DNA of 64,000 nucleotides, from positions 62,001 through 126,000 of the forward strand of contig NZ_JAESVD010000002.1 of assembly GCF_016765635.1 (NCBI RefSeq). The letters run 5' to 3'. The stretch is from Shewanella schlegeliana. GTDB lineage: Bacteria > Pseudomonadota > Gammaproteobacteria > Enterobacterales > Shewanellaceae. The notes beneath the pieces are model-generated. The model saw only the letters and a list, made by a program, of their open reading frames with translations. It was not told the DNA's origin and searched no databases. This document shows, piece after piece, positions 57,100 to 64,000 of this stretch (position 1 is the stretch's first letter; each line of letters begins with the position of its first letter). Position numbers and translations under genes: made by a program.

Positions 57100-58479
57100 T
57101 TACGTCACTTGGCTACTATTATCGCTGTGACTAGTCTCTATAACATCAGTTGATAACGAACAGGTATCACCCTTATCATTTACTCGGCATAACATTGAGT
57201 TATCAAAGAATTTATAATTGACACTCTCATCTCGTTTTGCAGCGTACATAGCGATATCAGCCCGATTGATTAACTCACAGCTTTGTAATGAATCCTCAGG
57301 CGAAATAGAGATGCCGATACTCAGAGAGATATCGATTACATGGCCTCTGCAAAGAAATGGCGAGCTGAATTTAGCCAACATCTTTTCGGCTACTATTTTT
57401 GCATGGTCCGCTTCCTTAATGTCATTGACAATAACAACAAACTCATCCCCTCCGAAGCGATATACTGCATCATTCGATCTCACCGACTCTTTGATACGCA
57501 AGGCTGATTCCTTGAGAATTTCATCTCCAACGTCATGCCCTAGGCTATCATTCAATACTTTAAACTTATTTAGGTCTATAAAAAATATTGCCAATTTTTG
57601 GCCATAACTTAGTGCCTTTATAGAGTAATCAACTCCAGTATCTAAGCCAGTACGATTCTTTAATCCAGTGAGATAATCGTGGTTAGCTTCGTAATCTAGC
57701 AACTTTGCCTTCGCATAGACTGTTTCACTCATTTGATAGAAACGCGAGAGCAAATAGCCCATCTCATCTTTTGGCAGGATATCTGAGACCTCTTGCCGCT
57801 CACCCCGCTCCATTTTAGCCGTAGCTTCAATCATCATGCCTAATGGTTGATAGAATTTATTTTTTACAAACATTGCCGTAATAATCGACAAAAAAACAAA
57901 AAATAGGATCTCAGCTCCAATCAATGTGGTGATATATGCTCGACTCTCGTTAAAGGCGCCTTTCCTTTGTTCTAGCAGCACAAGCTCCTCATTATTAAAC
58001 GAAGTGAGCTCATCCCTAATCGCATCCATATAGTTCTTACCACTGTTATTTTTAACAATGCTAGAGGCTTCAGATATGGAGGAGGGAGTATTTTCTTGGG
58101 TCAAGTTAATCGTTAAATCAAGCTCGGCGAGCTTTTTCGTCAATAACCCACTTATATTCTCTAAGCGCTTCTGCTGTGACAAATTATCCGAAGTTAACCG
58201 AAAGAGCTCTTGAAGATGTCTATCCACCGAAGACACCCCAATATGGTACGGCTCAAGATATGCGGAGTCTTGGGTTAACAGATAGCCTCGTTGACCCGTT
58301 TCAGCGTCGATAACCGCGCCAATAAGGCGCTCAGACTCAATTAGCACCTCATGGGTATGAATCACCCATTCAAGCTTCTCTTCACCATACTCCTCGAGGA
58401 TAAATGTAAATACAGTATTACCAATTGCAGCAAAAAACAGTAACGATAGAAGAAGCCCGAGTTTGAAGCGAATGCTCAT
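57100..58479 (-). CDS. Diguanylate cyclase with CHASE3-like sensor
   Basis: 459 residues. Membrane helix at about 5-25, a periplasmic helical domain to about 185 with the CHASE3 hallmark ESERLIGAVIDAETGQRGYLLTQD (split about 47-70), second helix at about 185-205 and a HAMP-like linker, then a GGDEF domain. The active site FGGDEFVVIV is intact (about 345), and RSND five residues ahead forms the inhibitory I-site, so feedback by c-di-GMP is expected. No EAL domain. It should synthesise c-di-GMP in response to a periplasmic signal. An FNR/CRP-like dyad (TTGACCTAAATCAC, 58577-58590) lies about 100 bp upstream. Confidence 0.93.
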   Translation of the reverse strand: MSIRFKLGLLLSLLFFAAIGNTVFTFILEEYGEEKLEWVIHTHEVLIESERLIGAVIDAETGQRGYLLTQDSAYLEPYHIGVSSVDRHLQELFRLTSDNLSQQKRLENISGLLTKKLAELDLTINLTQENTPSSISEASSIVKNNSGKNYMDAIRDELTSFNNEELVLLEQRKGAFNESRAYITTLIGAEILFFVFLSIITAMFVKNKFYQPLGMMIEATAKMERGERQEVSDILPKDEMGYLLSRFYQMSETVYAKAKLLDYEANHDYLTGLKNRTGLDTGVDYSIKALSYGQKLAIFFIDLNKFKVLNDSLGHDVGDEILKESALRIKESVRSNDAVYRFGGDEFVVIVNDIKEADHAKIVAEKMLAKFSSPFLCRGHVIDISLSIGISISPEDSLQSCELINRADIAMYAAKRDESVNYKFFDNSMLCRVNDKGDTCSLSTDVIETSHSDNSSQVT

Positions 58480-58950
58480 TCGAGCCCCCTTAAAGTTTAC
58501 AGCTTAATTATTAGAATGGATTACTCGCCATAATAAATTGTTCCCACTTAGCGTCTACAATATCTAAAGCAAAAAATTGACCTAAATCACCTAATCACAG
58601 GCAGTAACATCAGTTTGGGAGCTTGGCAACGAGCTTACACACAAACTCTAGAATTAGAGTCTAGAACAAAGACAGTACAAAGCGAGTTAATAAACAAATG
58701 AATCAATTAAGATTATTGACATATAACAGTCCTAACTTGAGTGTCACAAAACCATAAAGCCCTCCTTATCCACAAAAAGAGCAAGAACTTACGACCACGA
58801 TTATCATTACCCTGCATATCGGCACCAGTTATAGTCATCAGCCTATCCGTTGCCCGACCTCTCATCTTATCCATAAGGCTTTTTCACTAACGCCAAGTGC
58901 CGTGGTATATTAGCGCCCATATTCATTCAGGTAGTTAAAAAGGTCATTTC
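58480..58950. other. Intergenic region between divergent GGDEF and mtnN genes
   Basis: 471 bp without a credible gene. It contains TTGACCTAAATCAC at 58577-58590 (8 of 10 positions of the FNR palindrome) facing the cyclase gene, and a single perfect DnaA-box sequence at 58766-58774. Promoters for both flanking genes should be here. Confidence 0.45.
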
Positions 58951-59643
58951 ATGAAAATCGGTATTATTGGCGCTATGGAGCCGGAAGTTGCACATTTAGT
59001 TGAGTCGATGGAAAACCCAAGCTCTACAACCATCGCCGGTATCGAGTTTGTTGCAGGTCAGCTAGCGGGTAAAGAAGTTATCGTTACTCGTTCAGGCATT
59101 GGTAAAGTAACAGCCAGTATTGCGACAACACTGCTTATTGAAAAGTATGCACCTGATGCGATTATTAACACGGGTTCTGCTGGCGGTTTCGCTGATGAAC
59201 TTGCCATTGGCGATATCGTGATCTCTTCTGAAGTACGTCACCACGATGTAGACGTGACAGCCTTTGGTTATGAAATTGGTCAGATGGCACAGCAACCAGC
59301 GGCATTCATCCCAGATTCAAAGCTTGTTGCTGCGGCGCAAAAAGCCGTTGCTAGCCTTGGCGAGGTCAAAGCGATTGAAGGTTTAATCTGTACTGGCGAT
59401 AGCTTTATTTGCGATCCAGTGCGCACCAAGACCATGCTAGAGAACTTCCCAACGATGGCGGCGTGCGAAATGGAAGGCGCGGCTATTGCTCAGGTTTGTC
59501 ACCAGTTTGGTGTACCGTTTGTGGTTATCCGTTCACTGTCTGATAATGCTAACAACGACTCGCCAGTGGATTTTGACGAGTACATCGTAAAAGCGGGTCA
59601 CCACTCTGCATTAATGGTTATCGCTCTGCTTGAGCAACTATAA
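58951..59643 (+). CDS. mtnN: 5'-methylthioadenosine/S-adenosylhomocysteine nucleosidase
   Basis: 230 residues. Splits MTA and SAH to adenine and a thioribosyl sugar, feeding methionine salvage and the activated methyl cycle (and LuxS if present). Start [34 protein letters not shown] (about 46-63), and the active site [28 protein letters not shown] (about 172-199 in parts) with the catalytic Asp are all present. Length equals E. coli MtnN (232). First of a run of plus-strand genes to 62352. Confidence 0.98.
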   Translation: MKIGIIGAMEPEVAHLVESMENPSSTTIAGIEFVAGQLAGKEVIVTRSGIGKVTASIATTLLIEKYAPDAIINTGSAGGFADELAIGDIVISSEVRHHDVDVTAFGYEIGQMAQQPAAFIPDSKLVAAAQKAVASLGEVKAIEGLICTGDSFICDPVRTKTMLENFPTMAACEMEGAAIAQVCHQFGVPFVVIRSLSDNANNDSPVDFDEYIVKAGHHSALMVIALLEQL

Positions 59644-59730
59644 GCTAAGCTGTTTTAAGTTAAAAAAGCTCTAAGCTAAAAAGCTTTTAAACAAAAGACG
59701 AGCAAAGCAACACAAGGATAGCGCAGCAAT

Positions 59731-60711
59731 ATGGTTCCAGAGTTTACTAAAATCTTCTCACTAGATAGTCAGCTTTACACTGGAGCCTTGGTGTTATTCG
59801 TGTCCATTTTACTGGCTCGAATCGCTCCACTGCCACGCAACCTTCAGCCACTTGAGTGGTTATCTCAAGTGGCTAAAAACTTAAGCGCAAAGGTAAACCA
59901 TGTAAACCGTGCGCCATCGCAGCAGTTAATCGCAGGCACCCTCGCCATGCTACTGTTAATTATTCCTTTTTGGGCGGTGATAAGTTTCTTAGTTGAGCTT
60001 GCCGAATTCCCTTGGTTCTTTGAAACCGTCATTATTTATCTTTGCTTACAAGACGATCATTTCAGGTACATTGCCAACGAAGTGGCTATCGCCATCAAAC
60101 GCGATAATAAGCCCCATGCACGTAGCCTACTACTACCTTGGGTTAGTCGCAGCACGGCATCGCTTTCAAATGTTGGTTTGTGTAAGACCACCATTGAAAG
60201 GCTATCAACCACCTCGATTTATGGCACTGTTTCAGCCATTGTCTTTTTTGCAATAGGTGGCGTACCGCTGTTGATCATCGCAAGAATGATAAAGCAAATC
60301 GAGTCAGTCTGGCCTGTATACAACCCGCAATACCGTTATTTTGGTATGCCGGTATATGTGCTCAGCACCTTAGTACACTATATCCCAGCAAAACTCTGGA
60401 GCCTTAGCCTTGCCATTCAAGGCGGTCCAAAGAGCCTTATGAGGCTATTGGCGCCTAAGGTAAATACAACACCACTGAATGAGTATCAAACCTGCGAAGT
60501 CGTAGCCTGTGCGTTAGCGATTGAACTAGGTGGGCCGGTAAAATTCAACAAAGAAAAGGTCGATATGCCTAAGGTCACTTATGGCAAGCTACCCGATGAG
60601 AACGATCTATTGAGAGCGGTTAAACTCAACTCTGTGGCCTTCAGCCTATGGACGCTTGCTATCGTTATCTTGCCAAGTATTTGGGGCCTGCTGCGGGTGA
60701 TGCAAGGTTAA
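59731..60711 (+). CDS. CobD/CbiB-family membrane protein
   Basis: 326 residues with about five membrane helices. The family traits include an N-terminal ARIAPLPRNLQPLEWL-type segment and RSLLLPWVSRSTASLSNVGLCKTTIERLSTTSIYGTVSAIVFFAIGG, cited in parts, around residues 130-180, where CbiB proteins read 'R..l...v.Rd...l....i.ra.iEsvaEN..D...aPlf.' CbiB joins adenosylcobyric acid with aminopropanol. Here the consensus 'EN..D' is TTSIYGT, so key residues are altered, and no other cobalamin gene is near. Many gammaproteobacteria carry such a divergent paralogue beside mtnN-type genes. Catalytic activity is doubtful. AAGGAT precedes the ATG. Confidence 0.72.
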   Translation: MVPEFTKIFSLDSQLYTGALVLFVSILLARIAPLPRNLQPLEWLSQVAKNLSAKVNHVNRAPSQQLIAGTLAMLLLIIPFWAVISFLVELAEFPWFFETVIIYLCLQDDHFRYIANEVAIAIKRDNKPHARSLLLPWVSRSTASLSNVGLCKTTIERLSTTSIYGTVSAIVFFAIGGVPLLIIARMIKQIESVWPVYNPQYRYFGMPVYVLSTLVHYIPAKLWSLSLAIQGGPKSLMRLLAPKVNTTPLNEYQTCEVVACALAIELGGPVKFNKEKVDMPKVTYGKLPDENDLLRAVKLNSVAFSLWTLAIVILPSIWGLLRVMQG

Positions 60712-60839
60712 CCCTACCAAGAGCAGCTAATATCTTGAATTTTGTTTAATAACCTTCTTTATGCGCTACTTATTTATTCAGTAGATTGTAATCATCTTGT
60801 ATAAATTATTGGCATTGGTATGATTCCTAAAATCGTATA

Positions 60840-61253
60840 TTGACTCGTTTAGGGCTGACTCCATTGTTTGAAAATATCCATGTCTCACTGACAACGCCTG
60901 CACTGCTCTTTCCAGCCATCTCTTTACTGTTGTTGGCTTATACCAATCGTTTCTTCTCTTTAGCGGCGCTCATACGTAATCTCAGTGCCAATGGCAAACC
61001 GCTCCACAATAGTCAGCTAAAGAATCTTCGTCAGCGGATCAGCATCATTAAACGAATGCAGGAGTCGGGGGCATTGAGCTTTGCCCTATGCGTATTATGT
61101 ATGATCTTTATTTACATCGGCCTTAACAAAGTCGGGGCACTTATCTTCGGTTGCAGCTTGCTCCTGCTACTTTATTCACTACTGCTTTCTGTTATCGAAA
61201 TTCGAATTTCGGTGGATGCCCTCAATATTCATCTTGAAGAGTTGGATAGATGA
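60840..61253 (+). CDS. DUF2721 membrane protein
   Basis: 137 residues with three helices (about 19-40, 78-98, 104-124). TTPALLFPAISLLLLAYTNRF followed by LAALIRNLS fits DUF2721, a family of unknown function. The frame opens with a TTG at 60840; there is no in-frame ATG until well into the protein, and no clear Shine-Dalgarno. A seven-codon ATG frame (60820-60843) ends across this TTG and could couple translation, or be chance. Overlaps the next gene by four bases (ATGA). Confidence 0.72.
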   Translation: MTRLGLTPLFENIHVSLTTPALLFPAISLLLLAYTNRFFSLAALIRNLSANGKPLHNSQLKNLRQRISIIKRMQESGALSFALCVLCMIFIYIGLNKVGALIFGCSLLLLLYSLLLSVIEIRISVDALNIHLEELDR

Positions 61254-61873
61254 TCGATTGGATCTATTTCTTCGACCTGTGTGGTACCGCTGTATTTGCA
61301 CTTTCGGGCGCATTAGCCGCTGGCAGACATAAGATGGACCCATTTGGCGTACTCGTACTCGCTTCCGTTACTGCCATTGGTGGCGGCAGCATTCGTGACG
61401 CTCTATTAGGCACCACTCCGGTATTCTGGATCCAAGATCACAATTACATCACGGTGATTTTAATTACCGTTATATTAACCTTTATTTTTGTCCGTAAACC
61501 TAAGCGAGTCCCACGTTACCTCCTGCCCGTTGCCGACGCCTTTGGTTTAGCACTCTTTACTGTGATTGGCGTAGAAAAAGCGCTAAATTTAGAGCTCAGC
61601 GGTATGACTGCCGTCGTTATGGGCTTAATCACTGGCGTCGGTGGTGGTATTATTCGAGACTTACTCTGTCAACAGGTACCTATGGTGCTTCGTACAGAGA
61701 TCTACGCGACAGCATCGATAGTGGGCGGGATCTGTTACACCATAAGTTTACATTGGGGAGCGGCCGATATGTTTGCCTTATTATTTGCAATGGGTACCGC
61801 ACTCGTGATTAGATTAGCCGCTATTCGTTGGCACCTGTCATTACCGGCTTTTGATTTAAAGACACCACAATAA
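61250..61873 (+). CDS. TRIC-type cation channel family protein (YicG/YadS-like)
   Basis: 207 residues, seven membrane helices in two repeats, each with the glycine-rich signature: VTAIGGGSIRDALLGTTP (about 40-57) and LITGVGGGIIRDLLCQQVPMVLR (about 125-147, cited in part). Prokaryotic TRIC proteins form trimers that conduct potassium or sodium; E. coli YicG and YadS belong here, with YicG linked to glycine uptake in one report. Starts inside the end of the DUF2721 gene and ends overlapping the next by one base (TAATG), so the three are a translated unit. Confidence 0.93.
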   Translation: MIDWIYFFDLCGTAVFALSGALAAGRHKMDPFGVLVLASVTAIGGGSIRDALLGTTPVFWIQDHNYITVILITVILTFIFVRKPKRVPRYLLPVADAFGLALFTVIGVEKALNLELSGMTAVVMGLITGVGGGIIRDLLCQQVPMVLRTEIYATASIVGGICYTISLHWGAADMFALLFAMGTALVIRLAAIRWHLSLPAFDLKTPQ

Positions 61874-62352
61874 TGAGATTAGCTTTACTTAGTTTTGTAT
61901 TTGCACTGTTTAGCTTTCCGGCGTTCGCCAATATCGGCGATATGCCCAAAGAGCAACAGCTGGCTATTAAGTATATTCAAGCGCTAACTCGTCAAGACTA
62001 CACGAGCCTGAGCGCCTTCTATAATCGTGACAGCGTGTTTAATGACAGAACCGCTGGGCGGACATACACAGGCAAGCGCCATATTTTACAGTTTTTAAAA
62101 CGTGCTCATCGCGGTGTACTCGAATACAACTTTAATATCGAGCATATGTTTAACTCTGGCTCACTAGTCGTACTTATCGGTAACTACCGCTATAAAGGGC
62201 CTGGCGAGCTATTTGGTAAACCTGGCCGCATCATAGACATCGCCATTCCCGGCGTGACTACACTGCGTTTAGACATGACCCATCAAAGGGTTAAAGAGCA
62301 TCAAGATCTGATGGATTACCAAACCATGGCCGATCAACTCGCCGTTCAGTAA
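61873..62352 (+). CDS. Exported SnoaL/NTF2-like protein
   Basis: 159 residues with a Sec signal peptide (MRLALLSFVFALFSFPAFA). The mature part begins with a helix and then LTRQDYTSLSAFYNRDSVFNDRTAGRTYTGKRHILQFL, cited in parts, which is how NTF2-like (SnoaL) cone folds start; the sheet follows with GSLVVLIGNYRYKGPG. Such domains bind or turn over small ligands; none is known here. Periplasmic. Translation is coupled to the TRIC gene by TAATG. Confidence 0.78.
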   Translation: MRLALLSFVFALFSFPAFANIGDMPKEQQLAIKYIQALTRQDYTSLSAFYNRDSVFNDRTAGRTYTGKRHILQFLKRAHRGVLEYNFNIEHMFNSGSLVVLIGNYRYKGPGELFGKPGRIIDIAIPGVTTLRLDMTHQRVKEHQDLMDYQTMADQLAVQ

Positions 62353-62364
62353 TCCCCGTTAGTA

Positions 62365-62380
62365 ATACCAACCGGTATAA
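62365..62380. repeat. Solo terminal-repeat-like sequence of the MITE family
   Basis: ATACCAACCGGTATAA differs from the MITE ends at 19035 and 19334 in two or three positions. No second end lies within the 117-bp gap, so it may be a relic, or just a short promoter-like palindrome (CCGG centre). Confidence 0.3.
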
Positions 62381-62469
62381 TACCCAGATCACAAAATCCT
62401 GCTGCTACAGGAAACTTTTTGTCGCTTACCTGTCAAAGTAACTAAGTACCTTGAATGCAGTAGGTTGTT

Positions 62470-62880
62470 ATGGGTTTTACTAACGCGCTTCGCTCACTGA
62501 TTGTCTTATCAATGCTCACTTGTAGTGCCGCTATGGCCATTGAGCAACCAATCGTGGTCTCTTTTGCCGACCAGCCTATCCATAAGTTCAATCAAAAACT
62601 CGAACTTGCGCAACAGCAGCAGCGTAGCTGGAGTAAACAACCCGAATCTATCTCTGCCCACTATGCTGGCAGCAGCTTTCAACTGGCCAAAGTCAAACAG
62701 TACCAAGGAAAAGTGGTGACCTATAACGTCAGTGGCGCAAGTGCTGAACACCCTAAGATGCTGTTGATTCTTTCGATGGAGAAGCAGAAAGATCGCTGGA
62801 CGTTAGATGCGGCAAGATTAACTTGGCAATGTAAAAACGGCCTGCACTTTGGTACAGACCGTTGTTTGAATAACCACTAG
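62470..62880 (+). CDS. Small exported protein of unknown function
   Basis: 136 residues with a signal peptide to about residue 23 (CSAAMA). The rest is unremarkable: a glutamine-rich helix (KLELAQQQQRSWSKQ) and a likely sheet ending with two cysteines (WQCKNGLHFGTDRCLNNH) that could form a disulphide. I do not recognise a family. AGTAGG precedes the ATG. Codon use looks like the neighbours. Convergent with tyrS, 64 bp apart. Confidence 0.7.
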   Translation: MGFTNALRSLIVLSMLTCSAAMAIEQPIVVSFADQPIHKFNQKLELAQQQQRSWSKQPESISAHYAGSSFQLAKVKQYQGKVVTYNVSGASAEHPKMLLILSMEKQKDRWTLDAARLTWQCKNGLHFGTDRCLNNH

Positions 62881-62944
62881 TCTATTTTCACTCTAGTAGT
62901 GATTAGCACTTAAACCCAGCAAGTTAAGCCGAGATTTAATCGCG

Positions 62945-64000
62945 TTAAACGAGTGTGATCTTAGCGAACTTGCGCTTACCTACTTGGAATACCGCAGAGG
63001 TACCAGCAGTCAATTGTAGGCGAGTATCTTCAATCTTATCGCCATCAATCTTAGCTGCGCCCTGTTTAATCATGCGCATCGCATCAGAAGTAGAGTTTAC
63101 TAGACCCGCTTCTTTAAGCAGGTTAGCAATCGCAATACCTTCACCAGCAACAATCTCTAGCTCTTCGATATCGCTTGGAATCGCACCTTTTTGGAAACGG
63201 TTGATGAACTCTTGGTGTGCAGCTTCAGCAGCAGCTTCATCATGGAAACGTGCGATGATCTCTTTCGCTAATGCAATTTTCACATCACGAGGGTTTGAAC
63301 CCGCTTCTACGTCAGCTTTGAACTGCTCAATCTCGGTCAAAGGACGGAAAGAGAGTAGCTCGAAGTAACGCCACATCAAATCATCTGAAATTGACATGAT
63401 CTTACCGAACATTTCACCAGCAGGCTCACTCACACCAATGTAGTTATGAGCAGACTTAGACATCTTCTTAACGCCGTCTAGGCCTTCAAGCAGTGGCATC
63501 ATGATCACAGTCTGTGGCTTCTGGCCCGCAGACTTTTGCAGTTCACGACCCATAAGTAGGTTAAACTTCTGATCGGTACCACCTAGCTCAACGTCAGACT
63601 CTAGTGCAACTGAGTCGTAACCTTGTAGCAATGGGTACATGAATTCATGAATAGCAATTGACTGACCTGAAGCGTAACGCTTTTTAAAGTCATCACGCTC
63701 CATCATACGTGCAACAGTTTGCTGTGACGCAAGACGGATCATGCCCGCAGCGCCTAATGGCTCCAACCAGGTAGAGTTAAACTCAATACGCGTCTTAGCA
63801 GGATCTAAAATCTTATAAACCTGCTGCTTATAAGTTTCAGCATTGGCAAGTACTTGCTCACGAGTCAATGGCGGACGAGTACTGTTCTTACCACTTGGGT
63901 CACCGACCATACCTGTGAAGTCACCAATCAAGAAGATCACTTCATGACCTAACTCTTGGAAGGTACGCATCTTGTTTAAAATAACCGTGTGGCCAAGATG
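62945..64000 (-). CDS. tyrS: Tyrosyl-tRNA synthetase (5' end outside window)
   Basis: 352 codons of the C-terminal part are visible; the frame is open to the window edge, where [10 protein letters not shown] (the HIGH motif region) is read above the first in-frame ATG at 63970. That ATG is internal, not the start. Further motifs: [43 protein letters not shown] and [11 protein letters not shown] (the KMSKS loop), then an S4 RNA-binding domain at the C-terminus ([17 protein letters not shown]). It charges tRNA-Tyr. The pattern is that of the TyrRS group (about 400 residues) found in Haemophilus and Pseudomonas rather than the E. coli type. Confidence 0.97.
   Translation of the reverse strand, partial: HLGHTVILNKMRTFQELGHEVIFLIGDFTGMVGDPSGKNSTRPPLTREQVLANAETYKQQVYKILDPAKTRIEFNSTWLEPLGAAGMIRLASQQTVARMMERDDFKKRYASGQSIAIHEFMYPLLQGYDSVALESDVELGGTDQKFNLLMGRELQKSAGQKPQTVIMMPLLEGLDGVKKMSKSAHNYIGVSEPAGEMFGKIMSISDDLMWRYFELLSFRPLTEIEQFKADVEAGSNPRDVKIALAKEIIARFHDEAAAEAAHQEFINRFQKGAIPSDIEELEIVAGEGIAIANLLKEAGLVNSTSDAMRMIKQGAAKIDGDKIEDTRLQLTAGTSAVFQVGKRKFAKITLV

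Noticed and set aside
58766..58774. Perfect DnaA-box sequence TTATCCACA upstream of mtnN
   Set aside because: A single isolated 9-mer is expected by chance in tens of kilobases and has no cluster around it.
60820..60843. Seven-codon leader peptide before the DUF2721 gene
   Set aside because: Overlap with the TTG start is intriguing, but there is no ribosome site or repeat of a regulatory codon to support it.
63968..63970. In-frame ATG taken as the tyrS start
   Set aside because: The frame stays open to the window edge and the HIGH region lies upstream, so this is an internal methionine.

Overview
The window is a stretch of chromosome from a gammaproteobacterium, most likely a marine Shewanella. 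The gene order fits that genus: rppH-ptsP next to thyA, mutH followed by a membrane class III adenylate cyclase (cyaC), oxyR, a stand-alone HPt protein like HptA of the split Shewanella Arc system, yhcC, gltBD, and ffh-rpsP-rimM-trmD-rplS. Multihaem cytochromes and an FNR-type site also fit. This identification is an inference from protein sequence and synteny recalled from memory; no search was run. No rRNA, tRNA, CRISPR array, prophage or transposase gene was seen.

Layout. 1-2073: hcr (cut by the window edge) and hcp, the hybrid-cluster nitrosative-stress pair. 2380-4625: aroF-tyrA. 5090-8635: rplS, trmD, rimM, rpsP, ffh. 9042-11231: ypjD-like and corB-like membrane genes. 11321-17688: an accessory stretch with a DUF962 protein, an octahaem HAO-like cytochrome with its NapC-type quinol dehydrogenase, a YwqK-repeat lipoprotein, a DyP peroxidase and a GNAT enzyme. 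17677-27432: acpS, pdxJ, a MITE-like repeat, recO, era, rnc, lepB, lepA, rseC-rseB-rseA-rpoE. 27653-29941: nadB, ygfX, sdhE. 30083-32614: nhaA, a small secreted protein, nhaR. 33102-37687: thyA, a TauE/SafE permease, ptsP, rppH; lgt is absent from the place where it often lies. 37770-38310: a cluster of DnaA-box-like sites beside mutH. 38379-42933: mutH, cyaC, oxyR, hptA, yhcC. 43422-49286: gltBD. 49701-55876: a choline-to-betaine operon (betI, betB, betA) followed by a short BCCT-like permease and a TorF-type porin. 56041-58479: a MarR regulator, a GNAT enzyme and a CHASE3-GGDEF cyclase. 58951-64000: mtnN, a CobD/CbiB-like protein, DUF2721, a TRIC channel, two small exported proteins, and tyrS (cut by the window edge).

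How the parts work together. The most distinctive metabolic content is nitrogen-oxide chemistry: haoA-haoC could reduce nitrite towards hydroxylamine at the expense of the quinol pool, and Hcp/Hcr removes hydroxylamine or NO in the cytoplasm. haoA carries a perfect FNR box placed as in class II FNR promoters. Anaerobic control elsewhere is represented by hptA (Arc) and cyaC (cAMP for CRP); CRP-like sites precede cyaC and oxyR. The bet locus looks like a complete choline uptake and oxidation unit for osmoprotection, with a candidate BetI operator upstream of betI.

The best candidates for unusual biology are: the haoA-haoC/hcp-hcr combination; the DnaA-box cluster between rppH and mutH, which resembles E. 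coli DARS2 in position; the compact BCCT-like transporter plus porin; the MITE-like element separating recO from pdxJ; and the missing lgt.
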